Below, piece by piece: positions 34,913-42,088 of a DNA stretch of 64,000 bases. Made by a program: the position numbers and the translations under genes. The stretch's first letter is position 1; every line of letters begins with the position of its first letter. Under the pieces are notes generated by a model, which worked only from the letters and a program-made list of their open reading frames with translations, ran no database searches and was not told the DNA's origin. The stretch covers positions 62,001-126,000 of the forward strand of contig CAJTSM010000002.1 of assembly GCA_910578935.1 (NCBI GenBank). The letters are read 5' to 3'. The stretch is from an uncultured Oscillibacter sp. (lineage in GTDB: Bacteria; Bacillota; Clostridia; Oscillospirales; Oscillospiraceae).

Positions 34913-35800
34913 ATGAAGCATCCCTATAAGACGCGGGAAGGCGGCGCGACGGTGACGGTTTTCGTCCCTTACGACTGCAAGAATCACTGCCCCTTCTGCA
35001 TCAATAAAGGCGAATACGCGGACCTGACCGGCTTTTCCGCCGAAAAAATCCGCGCCAGCATCCGCCGGATGGACGCCATCACGCCCTACTGCGACTTCGT
35101 GTTCACCGGCGGCGAGCCCTTTGCCGACCTGGATGTCCTCCAGTCCATGCTGGACGAGATTCCCACCACCCATAAGGTCTATATCAACACCACCCTGCCT
35201 GTGTCCGAATTCCAGACAGAGGAGGACATTCTGGCCTTTGCGGAGCGGAACAAGCACAAGATTACCTGCATCAATGTCTCCCGGCACATGCAAAAATACG
35301 TGGTGGAGTCCAACGACGGCCTTCTGGCCCGTCTGCCGGTGCCCTTCCGGGTGAACTGCGTGCTGTATAAGGATTACCCGGCCAAGGACCTGGTTCCTTA
35401 CCTGGACCGCTTTAAAAAGGTTCCCGGGGCCTCCATCCAGTTCCGGTTTGACTACACCGCCACCACGCCGGAAAACCTCTATGAGGAAGAGGGGGACAAG
35501 ATTCTTCAGGACCTGAAGAAGATTGCCCGCTACACCGGCCTGGACGGCTGCCGGATGCGCTGCGGCTTCCATTTTGATTACAAGGGCATGGAGCTGACCT
35601 ACCACAAGACTCTGCCCTACTCCACCATTGTGGAGACGGACCCCAAAGACGGCGTAACCTACGACATCCTCTACGATATTCTCATCAAGCAAAACGGCGA
35701 CATTCACAGCGACTGGGATGGAACCGTGCTGGACGTGGCGGCCTATGAGAAGGTTGTGTTCGAACCTTATGACCTGAAATGGCTGGCAAGAATCGCGTAA
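34913..35800 (+). CDS. Radical SAM protein of unknown substrate
   Basis: 295-residue iron-sulfur enzyme. CKNHCPFC (Cys23, Cys27, Cys30) holds the 4Fe-4S cluster and FTGGEPF the SAM-binding GGE motif. The body follows the usual partial TIM barrel (HKVYINTTLPVSEF; ITCINVSRHMQKYV; PFRVNCVLYKDYPA). The C-terminal third has only two other cysteines (CRMRCGF near 211-215), so no SPASM domain. No precursor peptide or partner gene is adjacent; it stands alone between a promoter and a terminator. Confidence 0.88.
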   Translation: MKHPYKTREGGATVTVFVPYDCKNHCPFCINKGEYADLTGFSAEKIRASIRRMDAITPYCDFVFTGGEPFADLDVLQSMLDEIPTTHKVYINTTLPVSEFQTEEDILAFAERNKHKITCINVSRHMQKYVVESNDGLLARLPVPFRVNCVLYKDYPAKDLVPYLDRFKKVPGASIQFRFDYTATTPENLYEEEGDKILQDLKKIARYTGLDGCRMRCGFHFDYKGMELTYHKTLPYSTIVETDPKDGVTYDILYDILIKQNGDIHSDWDGTVLDVAAYEKVVFEPYDLKWLARIA

Positions 35801-35808
35801 AAAAGAAT

Positions 35809-35842
35809 GGAAGCGGGCGGCTGAGCCGCCCGCTTCCCTATT
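35809..35842 (+). terminator. Terminator of the radical SAM gene
   Basis: Perfect 12-bp stem GGAAGCGGGCGG/CCGCCCGCTTCC, loop CTGAG, then CTATTTT. Confidence 0.85.
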
Positions 35843-35889
35843 TTGCCCGCTTATTTCCGCTTTTTCAGCCATAAGTTGCCAAATTTCTC

Positions 35890-35918
35890 TTGACGAATGT
35901 GTTCCAAAGGGGTATCCT
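35890..35918 (+). promoter_or_regulatory. Promoter of the SLH/Big2 gene
   Basis: TTGACG, 17 bases, TATCCT, 33 bases before ATG 35951. Confidence 0.65.
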
Positions 35919-35950
35919 TGTGGCATATAGATATACGGGAGGGCTTTTTT

Positions 35951-37069
35951 ATGAAGAAATTATGTTCGATGATTTTGGTGCTGGCGTCCTGCCTGATCCT
36001 GACGGTTCCCGCCCTGGCCGCGGAGGCTGCCCTTCCGGCGGAGGCCGGTGCTTCCGGATATGTTGTGAATCCCTGGACCGGAGGCTATGTCTACACGACG
36101 GGCCCCTGGGCCGCCAACGCCTCCTATGTGGTGCGTCCCTGGGAGACGGGCTATACCTATGCTATGCCGGCCAACGGCACGTATGTGGCGGCGCCCACCC
36201 GTTCCAATTATGTTTACGACACCATATGGACCAACCGGGCCCAGGGTCTGGCCAACTTCCAGCTGGTGAAGGCCTATTCCTCCGGCACCTTTAAGGACGT
36301 TCCCGCCGGAGCCTGGTACGAGCAGGGCCTTAAGACGCTCTATGAGCGGGGCCTGATCGGGGAGAGCAAAAACTTCCGCCCCAGAAGCGGCATGACTTTG
36401 GGCGAAGTCGTCTCCCTGGCGGTCCGGATGCACAGTATCTATAACAACTGGAGCATTCCCGCGGGGATGAGCGATTTGCAGTATGCCCTGAATGTGGGAA
36501 TTGTCTCCGCCGACCAGTATGACAACTACAATGATCCCGCCACCCGCCGCAGCTTCGCCGCCATTATGGCCAAGGCGCTTCCCTCCTCCGCTCTGCGGGG
36601 CATCAACGCCGTTATGGACGGGGCAATCCCCGACGTGCCCTCCAGCGATCCCGGCGCGTGGGCCATCTACACTCTTTACCGAGCGGGCGTTCTGGCGGGT
36701 ACCAACGCCTGGGGTACCTTTGCCCCCAATGAGCGCATTACCCGGGACTCCGCCGCGGTTATCGCCGCCCGGATTCTGGATCCTTCCCAGCGTCAGAGCA
36801 ACAATCTGACGGTGGTTCAGCCCGCCAGCGTTTCCCTCAGTCAGTCCTCCTTGTCCCTGTATCCCGGGGAGAGCCGGACTCTGGCCGCCTACGTCTATCC
36901 CGCCGGCACCGTCAGCCGGAATGTCTATTGGACCTCCTCCGACTACACCGTGGCTACCGTAAACGCCAACGGAACGGTAACCAGCCTCCGGCCCGGCACC
37001 GCCATTATCACCGCCGCCACTTCCGCCGGAACGGTGTCGGCCTGTACCGTCAGGGTGCTGGATTGGTGA
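35951..37069 (+). CDS. Surface protein with SLH-like and Big2 domains, 372 aa
   Basis: Exported protein with signal peptide residues 1-23 (LCSMILVLASCLILTVPALA). A Tyr/Pro/Gly-rich segment follows (residues 35-90, repeats such as YVVNPWTGGYVYTTGPW), then degenerate SLH modules (FKDVPAGAWYEQGLKTLYERGLIGES; IPDVPSSDPGAWAIYTLYRAGVLAGTN), and a C-terminal bacterial Ig-like group 2 domain (SLSQSSLSLYPGESRTLAAYVYPAG; WTSSDYTVATVNANGTVTSLRPG). ATG 35951 is set by GGGAGGG 7 bases upstream and the signal peptide. Probable wall-bound adhesin or structural protein. Confidence 0.85.
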   Translation: MKKLCSMILVLASCLILTVPALAAEAALPAEAGASGYVVNPWTGGYVYTTGPWAANASYVVRPWETGYTYAMPANGTYVAAPTRSNYVYDTIWTNRAQGLANFQLVKAYSSGTFKDVPAGAWYEQGLKTLYERGLIGESKNFRPRSGMTLGEVVSLAVRMHSIYNNWSIPAGMSDLQYALNVGIVSADQYDNYNDPATRRSFAAIMAKALPSSALRGINAVMDGAIPDVPSSDPGAWAIYTLYRAGVLAGTNAWGTFAPNERITRDSAAVIAARILDPSQRQSNNLTVVQPASVSLSQSSLSLYPGESRTLAAYVYPAGTVSRNVYWTSSDYTVATVNANGTVTSLRPGTAIITAATSAGTVSACTVRVLDW

Positions 37070-37102
37070 CCATTTCATCCCCGCTCTTATTTTCCAAATC
37101 AA

Positions 37103-37130
37103 AGCGGACGGCTTTAGCCGTCCGCTTTTT
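37103..37130 (+). terminator. Terminator of the SLH/Big2 gene
   Basis: AGCGGACGGCT/AGCCGTCCGCT with a 2-base loop, followed by T5. Confidence 0.85.
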
Positions 37131-37455
37131 CAGGCCTTGTTTACAAATTGGCGGATGCCTAGCGGCGGGAGATTTTCCGCCAATCAAGGCAAATTTTCCC
37201 AGGCGGGCTGCCGCCCGGCAAGAAAATTTAACGTAGACCGGCGGAAAAAGATCCGCCGTTTGGGTGCTTTGACATTCTTCAACCAAGGCTTACTTTTCTA
37301 TTTACCGCAGCGGAAAAGAAGCGGGCCCTTCTTTCAGCTCCGCGGCATAGGATGCCGCGGAGGCCGCAAAGCGGCCAAGGGGCAAACTCTACCGCAAGGC
37401 ACGGCGCATCTTATGCGCCGGCAGGGCAACCGTTTACCGGTTTTCAAGCGCGTTG
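37131..37455. repeat. Diverged family A repeat and GC-rich inverted repeats downstream of selD
   Basis: 37131-37290 is an imperfect palindrome opening CAGGCCTTGTTTACAAATT and closing near TTCTTCAACCAAGGCTTA. Its interior GGCGGGCTGCCGCCCGG and GGCGGAAAAAGATCCGCCG is shared with 22608-22794 and 45796-45935. 37335-37400 has a short inverted repeat around GGCATAGGATGCC, and a family A end fragment (TAGGGGCTGTTTGAAAAAT) lies at 37458-37476. No gene. Confidence 0.6.
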
Positions 37456-37481
37456 ACTAGGGGCTGTTTGAAAAATAACCC

Positions 37482-38537
37482 CTACTTTTGTCTTTCCCGC
37501 TGTAGGAAAATACGCTTGCCGCCCCGGTATTCCCGGACCAGCCCAATCCGCTGGGCGCTGGGAACGCAACCCCTCAGCTCCTCGTACAGCACCTCCGCGT
37601 CCAACCGGTCCACAGCCATCAGCAATCCGCCGGAGGTCTGGGGGTCATAGAGCAAATCCTGCTGCCAGAGCTCCGCGTCCCCGGGGTCCACGGCGTCTTC
37701 CGCAAAGGAGCGGTTACGGTACATACCCTCGGGGAGAATGCCCATCTTCGCCAGCTCCGCCGCCTCCGGAAGAAGATCTACGGCATTTACGTGAATCTCC
37801 AGCTCCACACCGCTGCCCTGCGCCATCTCCAGGCCGTGTCCCAGCAGGCCGAAACCCGTCACATCGGTACAGGCGTGGACCCGGTATTTCACCATCGCGT
37901 CCCGGGCGGCTTTATTCAAGGTGGTCATAAGCCGCCAGGCCCGCTCCATGGCCTCCGCCGGGGCCATGTCCGCCTTGGCGGCGGTGGTCAGCACGCCGGT
38001 TCCAATGGGCTTGGTAAAGAGCAGCACGTCTCCCGGCTTTGCGCCGGAATTCGTGAGCATCTTCTCCGGGTGCACAAAACCGGTGACGGCCAGGCCGTAT
38101 TTGGGCTCGTCGTCCAGAATGCTGTGCCCCCCGGTGATGAGGGCCCCTGCCTCATAAACCTTGTCATAGCCCCCCCGAAGCAGGTCATGGACGGTTTCCG
38201 GGGGCATGTCTTTAGGGACGGCCATAATATTCAGGCACAGCTTGGGCTCGCCGCCCATGGCGTACACGTCGGAAAGGGCGTTGGCGGCGGCAATCTGGCC
38301 AAAGAGGTAGGGGGCGTCGGCGATGGGGGGGAAGAAGTCCACCGTCTGGACCAGGGCCAGATCCTCCGAAATTTTGTACACGGAAGCGTCATCGCTCCGG
38401 TCAAAGCCGACTAATAGATTCGGGTCTTGGCGGACCTGGATTCCCTCTAAGAGCCGAGCCAGCGTTCCGGCGCCGACCTTTGCGCCGCAGCCGGCGCACT
38501 TGGCCAGCTTAGTCAATTTGACTTGGTTTTCAGACAT
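37482..38537 (-). CDS. selD: Selenide, water dikinase
   Basis: Makes selenophosphate from selenide and ATP; 351 residues. The catalytic Cys17 and Lys20 are in CAGCGAKVG (cysteine, not selenocysteine). AIRS-type ATP motifs FDRSDDASVY, DFFPPIADAPYLFGQIAAANALSDVYAMGG and TGFGLLGHGLEM are intact. It ends a yqeC-yqeB-selD run on the minus strand. Linkage with yqeB/yqeC points to the labile selenium cofactor of molybdenum hydroxylases; selA/selB for selenocysteine are not in the window. Confidence 0.96.
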   Translation of the reverse strand: MSENQVKLTKLAKCAGCGAKVGAGTLARLLEGIQVRQDPNLLVGFDRSDDASVYKISEDLALVQTVDFFPPIADAPYLFGQIAAANALSDVYAMGGEPKLCLNIMAVPKDMPPETVHDLLRGGYDKVYEAGALITGGHSILDDEPKYGLAVTGFVHPEKMLTNSGAKPGDVLLFTKPIGTGVLTTAAKADMAPAEAMERAWRLMTTLNKAARDAMVKYRVHACTDVTGFGLLGHGLEMAQGSGVELEIHVNAVDLLPEAAELAKMGILPEGMYRNRSFAEDAVDPGDAELWQQDLLYDPQTSGGLLMAVDRLDAEVLYEELRGCVPSAQRIGLVREYRGGKRIFLQRERQK

Positions 38538-38651
38538 AGTGAGCTCCTTTCCAGTCCCCTGAACCGGGGAGATTTTTGCCCCGGCGGGCCGGAGGGATTG
38601 CGGCCATACAGACGGCCGGCGGCATTTGTCCCCGGCAGACCGGAAGCCGCC

Positions 38652-39443
38652 TCATACCAGCGCCCCGCTGAGGCGCAGCACCGCCTCCAGCACCCCGCCG
38701 CCCACGGCCAGGGCCTTGTCGCTGGCGCAGTAACAGTGCTCCAGCCTGCACCGGGGATCGATATCCCCAGCCTTCATCCCCTTGCGAACCGGAGTCCCTT
38801 CCGCCAGGATACCCCGGAGCACGCCGTCCAGGGTACAGGTCATAGGCACGCCGTTCACCTCGGCGGCGGCGGCGCCCGTCTTCACCTGGGCGCCAATCTC
38901 CAGAATCTGGTGAAACACCCCGTCCGCCGGGGCCCGGAGTACCCGCTCCCCGGCAAAGCCGCCGATCAGGCCGGGAACGCCGGTGTTGGGCTGGGCGCTG
39001 CCTTTGTAAATGACCCGGCCCAGGTAATGACCCCGCATCGTTTCCACCACCGCGTGGCAGTCCGTTCCCGCCGTAAAGCCGGGGCCCACGCCCACCACCA
39101 CAGGCGCGTCGGTGATCTGTGTGCCCAGGTTTTTTTTCGCCAGAATGGCGTCCACCACAGCGGCGGGCCGCAAGACGGAAATACAGGCCCCCTCAGGGTC
39201 CGCCAGGACGGGAATCTCGCCCCCCCTCAGCAGCTCCAGGGCCTGGGCCGGAGTGTCCGCCCTCCGGGCGGTCACGTCCTCCACCGCGGCTTCCCCATGT
39301 ATGATGGCCTGGGAAAAGGCCACGGTGCGGCGGATCGCCGTGGGCTGCGGCAGGTCCGTCATAACCACCCGGATTCCCGCCCGCCAGAGGCGGAGGGCGA
39401 TGCCGGTGGCAATATCCCCGGCTCCGCGAATAACGGCTAGCAT
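38652..39443 (-). CDS. yqeB: Selenium-dependent molybdenum hydroxylase accessory protein YqeB
   Basis: 263-residue member of the EF2563/YqeB family associated with the selenium-dependent molybdenum hydroxylase trait. It begins with a nucleotide-binding-like motif LAVIRGAGDIATGIALRLWRAG and carries VVGVGPGFTAGTDCHAVVETMRG and a biotinyl-like C-terminal part (APADGVFHQILEIGAQVKTG). ATG 39443 overlaps the yqeC end by 7 bases. It is thought to help mature the Se-containing cofactor; the chemistry is not established. Confidence 0.9.
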   Translation of the reverse strand: MLAVIRGAGDIATGIALRLWRAGIRVVMTDLPQPTAIRRTVAFSQAIIHGEAAVEDVTARRADTPAQALELLRGGEIPVLADPEGACISVLRPAAVVDAILAKKNLGTQITDAPVVVGVGPGFTAGTDCHAVVETMRGHYLGRVIYKGSAQPNTGVPGLIGGFAGERVLRAPADGVFHQILEIGAQVKTGAAAAEVNGVPMTCTLDGVLRGILAEGTPVRKGMKAGDIDPRCRLEHCYCASDKALAVGGGVLEAVLRLSGALV

Positions 39444-40111
39444 GAATAAAACTCCTCTCTCAGCAGCGCCCCCGCCGCCACGGGGCAGGCCAGCAGCGCC
39501 GCCAGGGCGGAGGCCCGCCTCCGGGCTTCCGCCGTTTCAATTTGATTCACGAAAACCCGGTCATGGAGGCTCTCCCCCAGCAGCACCGCCGCTTCCGTCT
39601 CCGCAGTGGCGGGCGCGTTTTGCGCCGTTTCCGCCAGCCGGGCGTACAGGGCCGGCCGGTGGGCCGCCGACTCGATGGGCTTTCCAAAGCCGGAAGCCCC
39701 CACCACGCAGACCACCTGATTCGCTTCGGGAGGAATCACCGGTTCGTGGGAAGCGTGCGCCTTAAGGGGGCGGCCCGCCGCGCCGTCGGCCTCCGCCAGC
39801 ACGTAGTCCGCCAGCGCCGCCAAACGGGCCATGGGGATTCCCGGGGCGGTAAGCTTCCCCGCGCCGGGAACCGGCGCCCCGGCACAGACAAGGCGGCAGG
39901 TTGCCAGCGCTTCCTCCAAAACCTCTTCCGCGGGGTCCGTCAGGTTTGGGAGGCCGCCGAAGGGAAACATTTTCGTGGTGGCACAGAGAAGGACCCGAGC
40001 TCCGCCCGCCGCCAGCTCTTTCCCCAGGGTCCGCAAAAGCGTGGTTTTTCCGCCGCCCCCTATAACGGCTGTGACGCCGGGGCGAATATCCAGCAGCTCG
40101 GCCAGGTCCAT
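39437..40111 (-). CDS. yqeC: Selenium cofactor biosynthesis protein YqeC
   Basis: 224-residue protein with a P-loop-like glycine motif (VTAVIGGGGKTTLLRTLGKELA), LLCATTKMFPF and LAEADGAAGRPLKAHASHEPVIP, the signatures of the YqeC family seen with selD and yqeB. GAGGAGG precedes ATG 40111; the frame extends upstream only through promoter and repeat sequence. First gene of the selenium-cofactor operon. Confidence 0.9.
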   Translation of the reverse strand: MDLAELLDIRPGVTAVIGGGGKTTLLRTLGKELAAGGARVLLCATTKMFPFGGLPNLTDPAEEVLEEALATCRLVCAGAPVPGAGKLTAPGIPMARLAALADYVLAEADGAAGRPLKAHASHEPVIPPEANQVVCVVGASGFGKPIESAAHRPALYARLAETAQNAPATAETEAAVLLGESLHDRVFVNQIETAEARRRASALAALLACPVAAGALLREEFYSC

Positions 40112-40141
40112 GGCGGGTCCTCCTCCCGTTGTTCTTTCTAT

Positions 40142-40170
40142 AGAATAACATTCCCAGGCCCCGCCGTCAA
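40142..40170 (-). promoter_or_regulatory. Promoter of yqeC-yqeB-selD
   Basis: Minus strand TTGACG, 17 bases, TATTCT, about 30 bases before ATG 40111. Confidence 0.75.
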
Positions 40171-40194
40171 GGGCGGCTTGACAGCGGGAGTGTC

Positions 40195-40325
40195 CAGCTG
40201 CGCATTTTATAACAGGGCCATCGTGTAAGGGCCGCCGCCCCCGGCGGCTCGCCGGTACAAGGATTGGGCCCCGCATCGGGCCGCCCAAGGGGGCGGCCCC
40301 TACAGGATCAAATCTCCCCATTGGG
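40195..40325. repeat. Family E repeat, copy 1
   Basis: About 130 bp almost identical to the reverse complement of 55715-55848. Shared blocks include TGCGCATTTTATAAC, GGCCATCGTGTAAGG, CCGGTACAAGGATTGGG, GGGCGGCCCCTACAGGATC. It sits between the divergent yqeC and GreA/B promoters. Confidence 0.85.
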
Positions 40326-40332
40326 CATGCCC

Positions 40333-40361
40333 TTGACAGCGGGGGCGGGAAAGGCTATGAT
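40333..40361 (+). promoter_or_regulatory. Promoter of the GreA/B-like gene
   Basis: TTGACA, 17 bases, TATGAT, 32 bases before the start codon. Confidence 0.82.
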
Positions 40362-40392
40362 AAAGCGGCAAACTGGAAAAGGGGGTATGGCC

Positions 40393-40896
40393 GTGTACGA
40401 CGAGCTGACGGCAGTGGATATCCGGAAAATGCGGGAGGAGCTGGACCATCGGGTCCGGGTGCTCCGGCCCCAGCTGATTGAGGAGGTCCAGACCGCCCGG
40501 GCCTTTGGGGACCTCAGCGAAAATTTTGAGTATAAGTGCGCCAAGCAGGCGAAAAACCGGAACGACAGCCGCATCCGCTACCTGGAGCGGATGATCCGCA
40601 CGGCGAAGGTCATTGAAGTAACGGGTGCGGAGGACGTTGTGGGGCTTTTTGACCGGGTGACGATTTACAATGAGATGGTGAAACAGGAGATGGAGGTCCG
40701 AATTGTCACCACACTGCGTCAGGACGCCCTGAAAGGCCTGGTGAGCAAGGAGTCTCCGGTGGGAAAGGCGCTGCTGGGCCGCCGGGCCGGAGAGCGGGTC
40801 CAGGTGGAGGTCAATCCAAATCAGACGTATTTCATGGAAATCCGGAAGATCGAAAAGGGCGAAGACGACGAAAGCCTGGACATCAGCGCATATTGA
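40393..40896 (+). CDS. GreA/GreB-family transcription cleavage factor
   Basis: 167-residue Gre factor that enters the RNA polymerase secondary channel and stimulates cleavage of backtracked RNA. The N-terminal coiled coil carries the acidic tip RAFGDLSENFEYKCAKQ; the C-terminal FKBP-like domain has LVSKESPVGKALLGRRAGERVQV. GTG 40393 is favoured because AAAAGGGGG ends 7 bases before it; ATG 40387 (two codons earlier) is too close. Divergent from the typical GreA sequence, so possibly a second paralogue. Confidence 0.88.
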   Translation: MYDELTAVDIRKMREELDHRVRVLRPQLIEEVQTARAFGDLSENFEYKCAKQAKNRNDSRIRYLERMIRTAKVIEVTGAEDVVGLFDRVTIYNEMVKQEMEVRIVTTLRQDALKGLVSKESPVGKALLGRRAGERVQVEVNPNQTYFMEIRKIEKGEDDESLDISAY

Positions 40897-40936
40897 GGGT
40901 GCGGAGAAAAACACGCGGGCCCGTGGCCTCTTTTTA

Positions 40937-41165
40937 AGAACCTGTATTTTTAACCGGAACACGCCGGACGGGTGGGGGATTCCTTTGCCGGACAGAGAAA
41001 TTTTCGTGGAGATCCTGACGGATTCCAACGGAATTGGCGCGGCAGGGGAAAGCCCGTCCGGACGGTGTTCAGCGGCTGGGAATACAGGTTCTAATGGACC
41101 TCGTTTGAAAACTGTCAGAACACCCAAGCGGCGGATCTTTTTCCTCCAATCAAAGCTTAGACTCA
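40937..41165. repeat. Family B element plus family A fragment upstream of feo
   Basis: 40937-41092 is a 156-bp element with perfect 12-bp ends AGAACCTGTATT/AATACAGGTTCT and interior GATCCTGACGGATTCCAACG. Directly after it, 41095-41165 holds a diverged family A fragment (CGTTTGAAAACTGTCAG ... GGCGGATCTTTTTCC). No gene is in 40897-41378; the last part is the feo control region. Confidence 0.78.
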
Positions 41166-41250
41166 AAATACGAGCAGGCTCCAGCCGTCCCCCCGCGGAT
41201 TTGTGGACATTTACAAAAATTCCTCTTTCCGCGGGAATTTCTGTACATGA

Positions 41251-41266
41251 GTTAGTGTAATCTAAC
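41251..41266. promoter_or_regulatory. Metalloregulator-type operator 1 upstream of feo
   Basis: GTTAG-TGTAAT-CTAAC, 30 bases upstream of the feo -35 box. Same 16-bp pattern as 41340-41355 and 42052-42067. Confidence 0.7.
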
Positions 41267-41295
41267 CAAAAAGCTAATTTTTCCTAAAAAGGGTC

Positions 41296-41324
41296 TTGAC
41301 ATTGGCGGTTAGCCGCAGTAAACT
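41296..41324 (+). promoter_or_regulatory. feo promoter
   Basis: TTGACA, 17 bases, TAAACT. Flanked on both sides by GTTAG-N6-CTAAC palindromes. Confidence 0.8.
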
Positions 41325-41339
41325 AAGGCCGGTTTCAGA

Positions 41340-41355
41340 GTTAGAAATTACTAAC
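41340..41355. promoter_or_regulatory. Metalloregulator-type operator 2 at the feo transcription start
   Basis: GTTAG-AAATTA-CTAAC, 15 bases downstream of the -10 box, where a bound repressor would block transcription. Half-sites resemble those of DtxR/MntR-family boxes. Confidence 0.72.
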
Positions 41356-41378
41356 TAGGTTTTGGAGGAGGCGAGGAA

Positions 41379-41591
41379 ATGATGCCGCTGACAATGGCAA
41401 AGGCAGGTGAAACCGCTACCATCCGCAAAATTTCCGGCAGGGACGAGGTGCGCCAGCATTTGGCGGAGCTGGGTTTTGTGGTGGACAGCGAGCTTCAGGT
41501 AGTCAGCGAGATGGGGGGGAACCTGATCGTGCAGGTGAAAGACAGCCGGATCGCGCTGGACAAGACCATGGCAAACCGCATTATGATTTAA
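41379..41591 (+). CDS. feoA: Ferrous iron transport protein A (first copy)
   Basis: 70-residue SH3-like FeoA protein supporting FeoB: MPLTMAKAGETATIRKISGRDEVRQHLAELGFVVDSEL ... VKDSRIALDKTMANRIMI. GGAGGAGG precedes ATG 41379. A second, different feoA follows 23 bases later. Two short FeoA proteins before FeoB are common in Clostridia. Confidence 0.92.
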   Translation: MMPLTMAKAGETATIRKISGRDEVRQHLAELGFVVDSELQVVSEMGGNLIVQVKDSRIALDKTMANRIMI

Positions 41592-41614
41592 GAAACAACA
41601 GGGAGGCGCGCAAT

Positions 41615-41836
41615 ATGAGAACGCTGAAAGACGTGAAGGTGGGTGAAACCGCCACGGTGGCAAAGCTCCACGGGGAAGGCCCGGTGAAGCGCCGGATCAT
41701 GGACATGGGCATCACCAAGGGTGTGGAGATTTTCGTCCGCAAGGTGGCCCCTCTGGGCGACCCCATGGAGCTGAACGTCCGGGGCTACGAGCTGTCCCTC
41801 CGCAAGGGCGACGCGGAGATGATCGAAGTCTCTTAA
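41615..41836 (+). CDS. feoA: Ferrous iron transport protein A (second copy)
   Basis: 73-residue FeoA with the canonical core MRTLKDVKVGETATVAKL ... MDMGITKGVEIFVRKVAPLGDPMELNVRGYELSLRKGDAEMI. GGGAGG lies about 9 bases upstream. It is more typical of FeoA than the first copy and is likely the partner contacting FeoB. The following 252-base gap holds a CACCAGTC/GACTGGTG hairpin, an ATTTTCGCC/GGCGAAAAT stem and the third operator. Confidence 0.93.
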   Translation: MRTLKDVKVGETATVAKLHGEGPVKRRIMDMGITKGVEIFVRKVAPLGDPMELNVRGYELSLRKGDAEMIEVS

Positions 41837-42051
41837 AGAGGGGGCTTCATCCCCCCCTCCTTTAGATTCCCCCCACCAGTCTGCGGACTGGTGACGCCGC
41901 CTTGGGCAGCTGTTCGCAGCTATGCTGCTTTACAGATGCCGCATACCCCTTGTGGGTGCAAGGCGGCTGGGGGATCGGAATTTTCGCCACGCGCATGTCG
42001 CGGCGAAAATGATGGAAACGCGGCAGGAGGCCGCGATTCTTCGCACCGCGA

Positions 42052-42067
42052 GTTAGCTATATCTAAC
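42052..42067. promoter_or_regulatory. Metalloregulator-type operator 3 before feoB
   Basis: GTTAG-CTATAT-CTAAC, 21 bases before the feoB start and partly abutting its Shine-Dalgarno region. It suggests a second control point or an internal promoter for feoB. Confidence 0.65.
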
Positions 42068-42088
42068 ATCCGAAAGGAGAGAATCAAA

